Shown here: positions 23,279 through 30,996 of the stretch, one piece after another
Layout of the letters: every line of letters begins with the position of its first letter
Position numbering within the stretch: position 1 is the stretch's first letter
DNA from: Cohnella sp.
GTDB lineage: Bacteria > Bacillota > Bacilli > Paenibacillales > Paenibacillaceae
Length of the DNA stretch: 32,442 nt
Direction of reading: 5' to 3'
Assembly: GCA_028287445.1 (NCBI GenBank)
Contig: JAQBPQ010000278.1
Span: forward strand, 1 to 32,442
The notes under the pieces: model-generated
Database searches by the model: none
Seen by the model: only the letters and a program-made list of their open reading frames with translations
Told to the model about the DNA's origin: nothing
Translations under genes and position numbers: made by a program

Positions 23279-23920
23279 ATGAATGGAAAGTTGCAAGCTG
23301 AAAAACGTGAAACAACGACCCGGGGCGAACTTCGCAAGGTTCGCATGGCGGGCAAAGTGCCGGGCGTCATATACGGCAAAGACGTAGAAAGCCCTACGTC
23401 GATATCGGTTGACGCCAAACGGCTGCAGGCTTTGCTTAGATCCAATCCCCACGCCATATTGGAGATGGAGATAGAGGGACTCGTCACGCAGCCGGTCATG
23501 ATCACCGACGTGCAGAGAGACACGTTGAGCCGTGAACTGCTTCATATCGACTTCCACAAAATCAATATGAATGAAAGTGTCAAAGCTCCTGTTCGCATCG
23601 AAGTTACAGGTACTTCCGCCGCTGAGAAAGAAGGCGGTATGATGCAGTTGATCCTTCACGAAGTTGAAGTGGAATGTCTGCCGAATCAGTTGCCGGAGAT
23701 GATCGCCGTCGATGTCGCACAAATGCAAGTCGGTGACAATCTGACCGTTGGAGACCTCAGGATGCCTGAAGGTGTGCGGGCTACATTGGATCCGGACACC
23801 GTCGTGTTAGCGGTCCTGGCTCCTCAAAAAGATGTCACGGCCGACGAAGCCGATGCCATGGACGACGCTTCGGAAGAGGCGGCGAACCAGGCCAAGACCG
23901 GAGAAACGGTGGATAAGTAA
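23279..23920 (+). CDS. ctc: 50S ribosomal protein L25/general stress protein Ctc
   Basis: A 213-residue two-domain protein. The N-terminal L25 domain (1-95) binds 5S rRNA and contains GKVPGVIYGKD and LHIDFHKINMNE; the TL5-type C-terminal domain covers about 98-185; an acidic, Ala-rich tail (186-213) follows. The family stabilises the 5S region of the large subunit, and in Bacillus is stress-induced. ATG at 23279 follows TTGGAGG by 9 bases. A strong terminator ends the unit. Confidence 0.95.
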   Translation: MNGKLQAEKRETTTRGELRKVRMAGKVPGVIYGKDVESPTSISVDAKRLQALLRSNPHAILEMEIEGLVTQPVMITDVQRDTLSRELLHIDFHKINMNESVKAPVRIEVTGTSAAEKEGGMMQLILHEVEVECLPNQLPEMIAVDVAQMQVGDNLTVGDLRMPEGVRATLDPDTVVLAVLAPQKDVTADEADAMDDASEEAANQAKTGETVDK

Positions 23921-23943
23921 TTTCCGCAATTATGCCAAACTGC

Positions 23944-23987
23944 ATCAAACAAAGGGCCGCGCCTAATGGCGCGGCCCTTCGTTTGAT
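23944..23987. terminator. Bidirectional terminator between ctc and the small minus-strand gene
   Basis: A nearly perfect hairpin: ATCAAAC plus AAGGGCCGCGCC on the left (23944-23963), loop TAAT, GGCGCGGCCCTT plus GTTTGAT on the right (23968-23987), one mismatch. T-runs are short but present in both directions; it separates convergent genes. Confidence 0.85.
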
Positions 23988-24008
23988 TAGCAGGTCAGCG
24001 GGAGATCG

Positions 24009-24209
24009 TCAGTAACCGGGCCGAGAAACGAAGGTGAATTGCCTGCGGCTGTAGAAAATATTGTTGACCTTGACGAATTCTTTGCCATAATATTCGATGA
24101 ACCCAATGTCACTGTGCTGACGATCGAAGTAGATCTGGATGGGAACTTCCGATGAGATGTGATCATCAAAATGACGGTCGTCGAAAATCATCTGGCCGTT
24201 TAAGTACAT
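24009..24209 (-). CDS. Small protein of unknown function
   Basis: A 66-residue protein I do not recognise. It is rich in aromatic and charged residues (MYLNGQMIFDDRHFDDH; IGFIEYYGKEFVKVNNIFYS; ending FTFVSRPGY), with alternating hydrophobic residues suggesting a small beta-barrel or sheet. No Cys, no membrane segment. The start at 24209 is preferred because AGAAGGTGA lies about 6 bases upstream; an upstream extension of 46 codons is possible but overlaps pth and lacks such a site. It is convergent with ctc and divergent from pth. This gene is not in the Bacillus order at this place. Confidence 0.65.
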   Translation of the reverse strand: MYLNGQMIFDDRHFDDHISSEVPIQIYFDRQHSDIGFIEYYGKEFVKVNNIFYSRRQFTFVSRPGY

Positions 24210-24333
24210 CAACTTCACCTTCTTTCCGTTTTTAAATCTTCTAATCACTAGGACACGCGGGCATACGAAATCGTTGCATTCCGATTTAGAATTTTTTTCT
24301 AATCGCTGCCGACAGTGGAGGTTGAAGGAAAAC

Positions 24334-24906
24334 ATGCGTTGGATCATCGGACTGGGGAATCCTGGAGCGGCTTATGAAACAACCCGTCACAATGTGGGTT
24401 TTTTCGTCGTGGACGAGTTGGCCCGGCGTTGGAACGCCGGAGCGTATCAGAACAAATGCAAAGCGCTTGTCGCAGAAGCCAGGGTGCAGGATATCCGGGT
24501 GTCGTTAATCAAGCCGATGACATACATGAACCTGTCCGGAGAATCCGTCCGGGCTTTTATGGATTACTTCAAGGTGAGGCTGGAGGACGCCATCGTCGTG
24601 TATGACGATTTGGATACTCAGGCCGGGCGTATCCGGCTTCGGTACCAAGGCAGCGCCGGGGGCCACAACGGCATCAAGTCGATTATTCAGCATACGGGAA
24701 CCCAAACCTTCAATCGGGTACGGATGGGCATTTCCCGGCCGAAGCCGGGCATCGCCATCACCGATTACGTACTCTCTCCTTTCGCCAAAGCCGAAGCGTC
24801 AGAGGTGAAACGGATGGTCGAGGAAGCGGCCGATGCGATTGAATTTTCGCTCACCCACACGTTTGAGCAAACGATGGCCAAGTTTAACTCCCGTTCCGCG
24901 GAATAA
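24334..24906 (+). CDS. pth: Peptidyl-tRNA hydrolase (SpoVC)
   Basis: A 190-residue hydrolase that frees tRNA from dropped-off peptidyl-tRNA. Active-site His19 in GLGNPGAAYETTRHNVG (6-22), KPMTYMNLSG near 62-71 with the substrate Asn, YDDLD near 90 with the catalytic Asp, and GGHNGIKS near 108. ATG at 24334 has GAAGGA about 6 bases upstream; an ATG 20 codons earlier in frame is not needed. In Bacillus the same gene is spoVC, between ctc and fin, as here. Confidence 0.96.
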   Translation: MRWIIGLGNPGAAYETTRHNVGFFVVDELARRWNAGAYQNKCKALVAEARVQDIRVSLIKPMTYMNLSGESVRAFMDYFKVRLEDAIVVYDDLDTQAGRIRLRYQGSAGGHNGIKSIIQHTGTQTFNRVRMGISRPKPGIAITDYVLSPFAKAEASEVKRMVEEAADAIEFSLTHTFEQTMAKFNSRSAE

Positions 24907-24945
24907 GGATATTCTTCCGCTTAAAATCGGCTAGTGGCGGGTATA

Positions 24946-24987
24946 CTGAATGAAGCGCGGCCACATGCCGCCTAACCCTTCATTCAG
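24946..24987 (+). promoter_or_regulatory. Hairpin overlapping the fin ribosome-binding site
   Basis: CTGAATGAAG (24946-24955) pairs perfectly with CTTCATTCAG (24978-24987); inside, GCGGC/GCCGC (24957-24961, 24967-24971) forms a second stem with loop CACAT. The last two bases of the right arm are the first two of the fin site AGGAGG (24986-24991). No T-run. A -10-like TATACT stands at 24942-24947. Confidence 0.55.
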
Positions 24988-24998
24988 GAGGCCTTCAT

Positions 24999-25229
24999 AT
25001 GGCTGTAAATTACGAATGCCGACACTGCCATATGCCGCTCGGACGCTTCGAGAACGAGCAAGTGCCCGAATACAAGCTGGGCTTGCAATTCTTGACCCCC
25101 GAAGAGCGAAAGCGTATAATAACGTATAATTCTAACGGGGATGTGACCGTAAAGGTAATATGCGATTACTGCGGCCAAACGCTGGAGACGCATCCCGAGT
25201 TGGCGCTGCTGAGCAATCCGCTGCAATGA
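24999..25229 (+). CDS. fin: Fin, anti-sigma-F factor (YabK)
   Basis: A 76-residue zinc-binding protein with Cys7/Cys10 (CRHC) and Cys55/Cys58 (CDYC), matching the Fin family in length and the LGLQFLTPEERKRII block. In B. subtilis, Fin is made under sigma-F and sigma-G and dislodges sigma-F from RNA polymerase to allow the switch to sigma-G. ATG at 24999 is 7 bases after AGGAGG. I could not find a convincing sigma-F promoter; the leader instead holds a strong hairpin. Together with gin, both forespore anti-sigma factors are in this window. Confidence 0.93.
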   Translation: MAVNYECRHCHMPLGRFENEQVPEYKLGLQFLTPEERKRIITYNSNGDVTVKVICDYCGQTLETHPELALLSNPLQ

Positions 25230-25258
25230 AGCCTGCGCCGCACAGGAACCGACATCAC

Positions 25259-25293
25259 AAGGAGGCCTTGGCATGTGCCGGGCCTTCTTTTTC
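25259..25293 (+). terminator. Terminator after fin
   Basis: AAGGAGGCC (25259-25267) pairs with GGCCTTCTT (25281-25289) with one G-T pair, then a T-run; the loop itself can pair GGCA/TGCC. Confidence 0.8.
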
Positions 25294-25354
25294 TGGTTAA
25301 TTGAACCTAGTCCCGAATTTTATCCGGGCTGCCGAAATAGAAAGGGGAAACGTT

Positions 25355-28300
25355 ATGAACCCGCTACTCCAAACCATTGCCACGGACTCCGATCTGGTCA
25401 GCGTCATGAACGGAATCCGTGGCGGAATGCGGGAACAGCTTGTCGCGGGTTTGTCGGGCTCGGCCCGGCAAGTCATGATCGCCGCTCTGTTCCGGGAGCT
25501 GCAACGGCCGATTCTCGTCGTGACGCATAATATGTACGCCGCACAGAAAATGATGGACGACCTGCAGGAGTGCCTGTCGGAAAATGAAGTTCTTCTGTAT
25601 CCCGCCAATGAGTTGATCGCGGCGGAAACGGCGATCTCAAGTCCCGAGACGTCTGCGCGCCGTCTGGAAGTGCTGCTTAAGCTGGCGGAAGGCTTTCGCG
25701 GCGTTGTTGTCGTGCCGTTCGCCGGTCTGAGACGGTTCCAACCGGACCGCAAGACGATGGCAGAATCCCGCATTGATCTTCGTGTCGGCGAAACCCTTCC
25801 GATGGAAGGGTTTTTGCGCAATATGGTCGCGCTAGGATACGAACGGGTCGACCGTGTCGAGCAGAAGGGCCATTTCAGCGTGCGCGGGGGCATCGTCGAT
25901 TTTTTTCCGTTGGCCTCTTCCATCGCGTATCGGGTGGAATGGTTCGACGATGAGATCGATTCGATCCGCACGTTTGATCCCACGGATCAGCGGTCGATCG
26001 ACAAGCTCGATGTCTATACGGTTCGTCCGTGCCGCGAATCCATCGCAGATAGTACGAGGTTCGCAAACGCAGCGCAGCACGCCCATGAGTTGCTTGAGAA
26101 ACAATTGGAAAAAATGAGCGACCGCCAAGCCAAAGAACGTCTGACCTCCGAAATTTCCCGGGAAATCGAGCTTTTGCGACAAAACGTATACTTTCCCGAA
26201 ATGTACAAGTATATTTCATTGCTCTATCCGGAGCGCCAGACGCTGCTGGATTATATTCCGAGGGATACCTTGCTGTTGATGGACGAACCGAACCGGCTGG
26301 CCGAAACTGCACGTCAACTGGAGCGGGACGAGGCGGAATGGAGTACCCATTTGCTTCAGCAAGGCAAATCGCTGCCCGCATTCATGCTGGCCATTCCGGC
26401 GGAGCAAGCTTTATACCCGAAAGGTTTGCAGACGATTTATCTTTCCTTGTTCGTCAGGCAGATTCCACATACACAGCCGCAAAACATCGTGAACTTCGTC
26501 TGCCGCTCCATGCAAAACTTCCACGGTCAAATGAATGTGTTGAAAGCAGAGATGGAGCGTTGGCGCAAAACCAGCGCTCGCATTGTGATGTTGGCCGGGA
26601 ACGCCGAACGTGCCGACCGGATGAGACGCGTACTGGAAGATTATCAAATAGAAGCTCCTGAAATTTTGCAGGGCAATTTGCAAAGCGGTTTCGAACTCCC
26701 TTCCGTGCACATGGTCGTCATTACCGAAGGAGAAATGTTCACTCAGAAGCAGCGTAAGGCGCGCCGCGTCGACCGCCATCTCGACAATGCCGAACGGATT
26801 AAGAGTTATACCGAACTGAAGGTCGGCGATTACGTGGTCCACCAGAACCACGGGATCGGCAAATATCTCGGCATCGGAACGATGGAAGTCGCAGGTATCC
26901 ATAAAGATTATTTACACATTCTGTATGCCGGGAGTGACCGCCTGTCCGTGCCGGTCGAGCAATTCGACCTTATTCAGAAGTACGTGGGCTCCGAAGAGAA
27001 GGAACCGAAGGTCAGTAAGCTCGGCGGAGCGGAATGGAACCGGGTTAAGTCCAAGGTTCACTCCTCCGTCAAGGATATTGCAGACGATTTGATCAAGCTG
27101 TATGCGGCACGTCAGGAAACCCTGGGCTTTGGCTTCGGAGAGGACACTCCTTACCAGCAGGAGTTCGAGGCGATGTTTCCTTACGAGGAAACGAAGGACC
27201 AACTGCGTACGATTCAGGAAATCAAAGAGGATATGCAGAAGCCCCGGCCGATGGACCGGCTGCTTTGCGGGGATGTCGGTTACGGCAAAACGGAGGTGGC
27301 CGTTCGCGCCGCTTTCAAGGCGGCAATCGAGGGCAAGCAGGTGGCCGTACTCGTGCCGACGACCATCCTGGCTCAGCAGCATTACGAGACGTTCCGCGAA
27401 CGGTTTTCCGGGTATCCTTTTCAGATCAAGGTACTGAGTCGTTTCCGCACCCGCAAGGAGCAGAACGAAGCGATCAAAGGTCTCCGGGCAGGAATGGTGG
27501 ACGTGGTGATCGGTACTCACCGGCTGCTTTCGCAGGATGTTATCTTTAAAGATTTGGGCCTGCTCATCGTGGACGAAGAGCAGCGTTTCGGCGTGTCTCA
27601 TAAAGAAAAGCTTAAGAAGCTGAAGAACAACGTGGATGTTCTGACCCTGACGGCGACACCGATTCCGCGCACTTTGCACATGTCGATGCTTGGTGTCCGG
27701 GATTTGTCCCTGATCGAGACGCCGCCGGAGAATCGGTTCCCCGTTCAAACCTACGTCGTGGAGCATAGCCAGACTCTTATGCGCGAAGCGATCGAACGCG
27801 AGATGGCGCGCGAAGGCCAGGTCTATTATTTATTCAACCGGGTGCAGGGGATCCACCAGATGGCGGAGCAAATCAGCGCGCTCGTGCCGGATGCACGGGT
27901 GGCCGTCGGCCATGGTCAAATGTCGGAACAGGAGCTGGAGCGGACGATTCTCGACTTTCTCGACGGTGAATACGATGTGTTGGTGAGTACGAGCATCATA
28001 GAGACCGGCGTGGATATTCCGAATGTGAACACGCTGATCGTCCATGACGCCGATAAAATGGGCCTTTCCCAGCTGTACCAACTGCGGGGCCGTGTCGGGC
28101 GTTCCAACCGGATTGCGTATGCCTACTTCACCTATCAACGCGAGAAGGTATTGTCCGAAGTGGCCGAAAAACGTCTTCAATCGATCAAGGAATTTACCGA
28201 ACTGGGCTCCGGATTCAAAATCGCCATGCGCGACTTGTCGATCCGCGGAGCAGGTAATCTGCTTGGCGCCGAACAGCATGGCTTCATCGCGTCGGTCGGC

Positions 28301-28876
28301 TTTGACTTATACTCCCAGATGCTGGCGGAGGAAATCAAAAATCGCAAATCGGAGTATGGCGGCGCGCCCGTGCCGGTTCAGCCGACCAATACGCAGTTGG
28401 ACCTGGGCGTCGATGCGTACCTGCCGCCGGAATATATTTATGACAGCATTCAAAAGATCGAGATCTATAAAAAAGTCGCAGCCTCGTCTTCTCTGGAAGA
28501 CGTATCGGATCTCCTGGAAGAATTGACCGACCGCTTCGGCGATCCTCCTAAGGCGGTATTGAACCTGCTCGCTGTGGCTCGATTAAGGGTATACGGACGC
28601 CGATACGGTGTGGAATCCATCGTGAATCGGGGAGAGGAAATCATGATGAAGTTCGAAGACCGTCGCAGCGGGGGAGTCGATCCGGCCAAGTTGAAAGGGT
28701 TGGAATCGAGATACAAAGGACGGCTTTCCGTTGTGGTATCGGCACAACAACTGCAGATACGGCTCAAAATCAGAGGCTTGGACGATGACGCACTGTTAGC
28801 GCTTGTCGAGGAATTTCTGGTACAATATGAGGAAGTCCTAAAATTGAAGGGAGAACTACAAGATGTTACACCATAA
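25355..28876 (+). CDS. mfd: Mfd, transcription-repair coupling factor
   Basis: A 1173-residue DNA translocase that removes stalled RNA polymerase and recruits UvrA. Domain order: UvrB-like N-terminal part (about 1-340), RNA-polymerase-interacting domain with DYVVHQNHGIGKYLGIG (about 490-560), RecG-type helicase with P-loop GDVGYGKTE (from 639), DEEQRFG near 740, TATPIPRT near 769 and TSIIETGVDIPNVN near 882, then the TRG region and the C-terminal D7 clamp. Length matches the family. ATG at 25355 follows AAAGGGG; an in-frame extension of 18 codons overlaps the fin terminator. The lipoprotein gene overlaps its end by 14 bases. Confidence 0.97.
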   Translation: MNPLLQTIATDSDLVSVMNGIRGGMREQLVAGLSGSARQVMIAALFRELQRPILVVTHNMYAAQKMMDDLQECLSENEVLLYPANELIAAETAISSPETSARRLEVLLKLAEGFRGVVVVPFAGLRRFQPDRKTMAESRIDLRVGETLPMEGFLRNMVALGYERVDRVEQKGHFSVRGGIVDFFPLASSIAYRVEWFDDEIDSIRTFDPTDQRSIDKLDVYTVRPCRESIADSTRFANAAQHAHELLEKQLEKMSDRQAKERLTSEISREIELLRQNVYFPEMYKYISLLYPERQTLLDYIPRDTLLLMDEPNRLAETARQLERDEAEWSTHLLQQGKSLPAFMLAIPAEQALYPKGLQTIYLSLFVRQIPHTQPQNIVNFVCRSMQNFHGQMNVLKAEMERWRKTSARIVMLAGNAERADRMRRVLEDYQIEAPEILQGNLQSGFELPSVHMVVITEGEMFTQKQRKARRVDRHLDNAERIKSYTELKVGDYVVHQNHGIGKYLGIGTMEVAGIHKDYLHILYAGSDRLSVPVEQFDLIQKYVGSEEKEPKVSKLGGAEWNRVKSKVHSSVKDIADDLIKLYAARQETLGFGFGEDTPYQQEFEAMFPYEETKDQLRTIQEIKEDMQKPRPMDRLLCGDVGYGKTEVAVRAAFKAAIEGKQVAVLVPTTILAQQHYETFRERFSGYPFQIKVLSRFRTRKEQNEAIKGLRAGMVDVVIGTHRLLSQDVIFKDLGLLIVDEEQRFGVSHKEKLKKLKNNVDVLTLTATPIPRTLHMSMLGVRDLSLIETPPENRFPVQTYVVEHSQTLMREAIEREMAREGQVYYLFNRVQGIHQMAEQISALVPDARVAVGHGQMSEQELERTILDFLDGEYDVLVSTSIIETGVDIPNVNTLIVHDADKMGLSQLYQLRGRVGRSNRIAYAYFTYQREKVLSEVAEKRLQSIKEFTELGSGFKIAMRDLSIRGAGNLLGAEQHGFIASVGFDLYSQMLAEEIKNRKSEYGGAPVPVQPTNTQLDLGVDAYLPPEYIYDSIQKIEIYKKVAASSSLEDVSDLLEELTDRFGDPPKAVLNLLAVARLRVYGRRYGVESIVNRGEEIMMKFEDRRSGGVDPAKLKGLESRYKGRLSVVVSAQQLQIRLKIRGLDDDALLALVEEFLVQYEEVLKLKGELQDVTP

Positions 28877-29960
28877 ACGCACATCGATTCGCCGGGTGTT
28901 GGTTTTAACACTGGCGGCGGTGTTGCTTGCCGTAATGGTCTCCGCCTGCGGCAAAAAAAATGAAGCGAAGGGAGATCAACTCCCGGGGGCTGGCCAAGGC
29001 AAAGTGGTCGCCAGCTACAACGGCGGGGAAGTAACCCAGGGCGAATTCGACAAATATATGGCTTTCATGGAAGTTTCCGATCCTCAGACAGCCATGTATT
29101 CGCAAATCCCGCAATTCCAAGAGCAATTTGTGAAGCAGCTTGCGGTGTATAAGGTGTTCGACGCCCGCGCTACGGACAAGCAAAAACAGGATGCGGATAA
29201 AGACGTGGCGACTTTTGAAAAACAATTCAACGACGCGGTCAAAAAGCAGCCTACTCTCCAAGATCAGCTGACCCAGAAAAAATTGACCGTCGACGAGATG
29301 AAAAAAATCGTGAAGGTGCTGTCTTCCGCCAACCAAATCGTAAAAGTCAAACAAAGCGAGATTACAGCCGGAATCAAAGACGCGGACATCAAAGCGGTAT
29401 TTGACAAAAGTCCGTCGGATTACAATATTGCGACCGTTCGCCACATTCTGATCACCACATCCGATCCGCAAACCGGTCAGCCGAAACGGTCGGATGCTGA
29501 AGCACTCAAACTGGCCAAAGAAGTGAAGGACAAGCTCGAAAAAGGCGGCGACTGGAAAACGTTGGCCAAACAGTACTCCGAAGATCCGGGTTCCAAGGAT
29601 AACGGGGGTTTGTATGAGAAGCAGCAAGTCAAGGGTTGGGTGGCCGAATTTAAAGACGCCGTCAACAAGCAGGAAATCGGCAAAATCGGCGATCCGGTCA
29701 AAGTGAGTTACGGGTATCATGTTATTAAAGTGGAAAGCCGCACAGCGGTGACGTATGACAAGCTAGACCAAGCGACCAAAGATAAGATCAAACAAGATAT
29801 TGTTAATAATAAGCTTCAGACGTACATGCAGGATGAACAGCAGAAGCTGAATATCAAAGTTACGCTGCCGGCCCCACCTGTGCCGTCACCTTCCGCTTCA
29901 GCGCCTGCTTCTTCGTCGTCGGTGCCCTCCGCGTCGCCTTCCTCGTCTGCAAGCAAATAA
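28863..29960 (+). CDS. PpiC-type peptidyl-prolyl isomerase lipoprotein (PrsA/SurA-like)
   Basis: A 365-residue extracytoplasmic foldase. A basic N-terminus and hydrophobic segment (12-26) end in the lipobox VSAC with lipidated Cys29. An N-terminal chaperone region of helices (about 45-185) is followed by a parvulin domain (about 190-294: RHILI, GGDWKTLAKQYSEDPGS, GYHVIKVESR). The C-terminus is a low-complexity Pro/Ser/Ala tail (about 336-365). ATG at 28863 lies inside the mfd end with AAGGGAG 9 bases upstream. A TGGTACAAT extended -10 at about 28818 may add a separate promoter. In B. subtilis the gene between mfd and spoVT is absent. Confidence 0.88.
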   Translation: MLHHKRTSIRRVLVLTLAAVLLAVMVSACGKKNEAKGDQLPGAGQGKVVASYNGGEVTQGEFDKYMAFMEVSDPQTAMYSQIPQFQEQFVKQLAVYKVFDARATDKQKQDADKDVATFEKQFNDAVKKQPTLQDQLTQKKLTVDEMKKIVKVLSSANQIVKVKQSEITAGIKDADIKAVFDKSPSDYNIATVRHILITTSDPQTGQPKRSDAEALKLAKEVKDKLEKGGDWKTLAKQYSEDPGSKDNGGLYEKQQVKGWVAEFKDAVNKQEIGKIGDPVKVSYGYHVIKVESRTAVTYDKLDQATKDKIKQDIVNNKLQTYMQDEQQKLNIKVTLPAPPVPSPSASAPASSSSVPSASPSSSASK

Positions 29961-29976
29961 TAGAAGTCGAACCAAG

Positions 29977-30008
29977 GCTGCTCCCCGTTGTCGGGGGCGG
30001 CTTTTTTC
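29977..30008 (+). terminator. Terminator after the foldase gene
   Basis: GCTGCTCCC (29977-29985) pairs with GGGGGCGGC (29993-30001) using two G-T pairs, followed by six T. Confidence 0.8.
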
Positions 30009-30086
30009 TATTTTTCGGCGAACATTTTTGATTCGTGGGTAATAACAGGAAGAACGATTGGCTGTTTCCTCCAGCGGAGGGCGAGC

Positions 30087-30116
30087 GTATAAGAAAATGG
30101 CAGGGGTTGAATACTA
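30087..30116 (+). promoter_or_regulatory. Sigma-G promoter of spoVT
   Basis: GTATA (30087-30091), 18-bp spacer, AATACTA (30110-30116), fitting gHATR-N18-CATWMTA with one mismatch. Predicted leader is about 115 bases. spoVT is forespore-expressed in B. subtilis. Confidence 0.6.
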
Positions 30117-30239
30117 CACCTACAATTCCATGTCGCCTTTTTCCGAGTACAACAGCGTTCGCGATACAGGCCGGTCAGCCATCCGAGCCGGCGCAGCAGC
30201 CAATGGTTAAAACAACGACGAAAGTGGGGCAACACGACC

Positions 30240-30785
30240 ATGAAAGCAACCGGGATTGTACGCCGCATCGATGACCTCGGCCGGGTCGTCATTCCGAAAG
30301 AAATCCGCCGCACGCTCCGCATCCGGGAAGGAGATCCTCTCGAAATATTCGTGGACCGTGACGGAGAAGTTATTCTCAAAAAGTATTCCCCCATCGGCGA
30401 ACTGGGCGAGTTTGCCAAGGAATATGCCGAATCTTTATACGAGAGCATGGGTCATATCGCCATGATTACCGACCGTGATACCGTCATTGCTCTGGCCGGA
30501 GCTTCCAAAAAAGACTATTTGGAGAAGCCTATCGGCAGTTTATTGGAAAGCTGCATGGAGAACCGGAAAATCATGATGGAGACGGAAGCGGGAAATTACG
30601 AAATCCTAAGGGACGGCGGCGGGGAATCGTTCAGTTCGTTCGTGGCGGCTCCAATCGTGGCGGGCGGCGACCCTATCGGAACGGTCGTTTTTCTGAGCAA
30701 GGAAGACGGCGTTACCATGGGCGAAATGGAGAGCAAAATGGTGGAGACGGCGGCAGGGTTTCTGGCCAAGCAAATGGAGCAATAG
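30240..30785 (+). CDS. spoVT: SpoVT, stage V sporulation regulator
   Basis: A 181-residue forespore transcription regulator. Residues 1-52 form an AbrB-type DNA-binding domain (MKATGIVRRIDDLGRVVIPK); 56-181 form a GAF-like domain (ESMGHIAMITDRDTVIALAG; APIVAGGDPIGTVVFLS) that in SpoVT makes tetramers. It modulates many sigma-G genes. ATG at 30240 has a weak site, GTGGGG about 13 bases upstream, so translation may be modest. It is flanked by terminators and is a single-gene unit. The window therefore holds two AbrB-fold regulators with nearly the same N-terminal domain. Confidence 0.96.
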   Translation: MKATGIVRRIDDLGRVVIPKEIRRTLRIREGDPLEIFVDRDGEVILKKYSPIGELGEFAKEYAESLYESMGHIAMITDRDTVIALAGASKKDYLEKPIGSLLESCMENRKIMMETEAGNYEILRDGGGESFSSFVAAPIVAGGDPIGTVVFLSKEDGVTMGEMESKMVETAAGFLAKQMEQ

Positions 30786-30821
30786 TCGGGTTGGTACGTT
30801 ACTTTTGGGGGTTTCATAGCA

Positions 30822-30861
30822 GCTTCCCGGACGCACAGTCGCCGAGCCGGGAGGCTTTTTT
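30822..30861 (+). terminator. Terminator after spoVT
   Basis: GCTTCCCGG (30822-30830) pairs with CCGGGAGGC (30847-30855) with one G-T pair, followed by six T. Confidence 0.85.
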
Positions 30862-30937
30862 ACGATCCGCAAAGGGTAAGTTTTCACCTATCCATGTGTG
30901 AATCGTCTCTGGGGTCGTCCCGGGTTCCGGATTCGTT

Positions 30938-30943
30938 TATAAT
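30938..30943 (+). promoter_or_regulatory. Candidate -10 element for yabM
   Basis: Exact TATAAT about 53 bases upstream of the yabM start, with no good -35 at 17 bp (TCGTCC at 30915-30920). Confidence 0.4.
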
Positions 30944-30996
30944 ACGATACATGGAGTTTCTCCAATGCCGATCCGGGAACGGGGAGAACAGCCGTT

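Noticed and set aside
26912-27766. 284-codon open frame on the minus strand within mfd
   Set aside because: Antisense to the helicase core of Mfd; no independent evidence.
28905-29720. 271-codon open frame on the minus strand
   Set aside because: Antisense to the foldase gene; Phe/Leu-rich translation typical of antisense of Lys/Glu-rich coding sequence.
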